Shown in pieces: positions 5,080 to 5,193 of a stretch of DNA of 5,193 nt. The translations under genes were made by a program, and so were the position numbers. Numbering within the stretch: position 1 is the stretch's first letter; each line of letters begins with the position of its first letter. Source of the DNA: Solirubrobacterales bacterium (GTDB lineage Bacteria; Actinomycetota; Thermoleophilia; Solirubrobacterales; Solirubrobacteraceae); contig DAHVAB010000101.1 of assembly GCA_027314825.1 (NCBI GenBank), positions 1-5,193 of the forward strand, read 5' to 3'. Under the pieces are notes generated by a model, which did no database searches, had not been told where the DNA came from, and was given only the letters and a program-made list of their open reading frames with translations.

Positions 5080-5193
5080 CAGCCGGGGCACGTGTAGCGA
5101 GGGATCTCCACATCGAAGACCTTGGGCACCGGTGGCGGGAGGTCAGTGATCGTTCTCCGACGGATCTCGAACGGCTCGCCCAGGTGCGTGCCA
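5077..5193 (-). mobile_element. IS66-like transposase fragment, zinc-finger region, truncated at the fabG4 junction
   Basis: Reading the minus strand from 5192 gives an open frame of about 39 codons to the junction. It contains G-T-H-L-G-E-P, I-R-R-R-T-I-T-D-L-P, E-I-P-R-Y-T and C-P-G-C. This order of a basic 'RRRTI.DLP' stretch, an 'IPRYTCPGC' stretch and a Cys pair is what I recall from the zinc-binding region of IS66-family transposases; the preceding Cys pair would lie beyond the right edge. The frame then runs into antisense fabG4 DNA and stops at 5031-5033. The catalytic DDE domain, which should follow the zinc finger, is absent. So this is not a complete insertion sequence, and no terminal inverted repeat is visible at the junction. 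The fragment is short and was identified by eye only. Confidence 0.68.

Noticed and set aside
4264..5091. Minus-strand open frame of 275 codons opposite the thiolase end and fabG4
   Set aside because: It lies fully antisense to two recognised genes, shows no recognisable domain, and is explained by high third-position GC. Its frame also differs from the transposase frame at the right edge.

Overview
The window is GC-rich DNA whose protein content points to a high-GC actinobacterium, plausibly of the Thermoleophilia/Solirubrobacterales type. This assignment is inferred from three things: the base composition, a C-terminal beta-sandwich style at the left edge that I associate with that group, and a thiolase/reductase pair of the mycobacterial FadA2/FabG4 kind. 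No rRNA or other marker is present to confirm the taxon.

Layout, left to right. (1) Positions 3-317, plus strand: the 3' end of a protein that enters from the left edge. (2) Positions 318-453: a short convergent gap with GC-rich hairpins. (3) Minus strand: a small two-helix DUF2892/YgaP-like membrane protein (454-723), preceded on the same strand by a 12-helix MFS transporter (780-2387). (4) Positions 2388-2534: a divergent control region. It holds a striking 30-bp dyad in an AT-rich island and a second 16-bp dyad. (5) Plus strand: a TetR-family regulator (2535-3281) with a tandemly repeated 10-residue C-terminal tail. It is followed, with stop/start overlaps, by a FadI/FadA2-type thiolase (TTG start, 3278-4570) and the N-terminal part of a FabG4-type ketoacyl reductase (4567-5079). 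(6) Right edge: the reductase stops abruptly at the point where a minus-strand IS66-like transposase fragment begins (about 5077-5193).

The simplest reading is a regulated lipid or acyl-CoA module. The TetR protein would control itself, the thiolase/reductase operon, and divergently the MFS transporter plus small membrane protein. The thiolase and reductase would catalyse adjacent beta-keto steps (C-C bond making or breaking, and beta-ketoacyl reduction). The reductase lacks its whole catalytic SDR domain, so in this copy the module is broken, or the assembly is chimeric, at its 3' end.

No stretch over 300 bases lacks a gene. I see no tRNA, rRNA, CRISPR array or complete insertion sequence. 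The most notable signals are the operator/promoter architecture at 2477-2541, the tandem-repeat tail of the regulator, and the gene/transposon junction near 5077. I do not see a convincing wholly new system.
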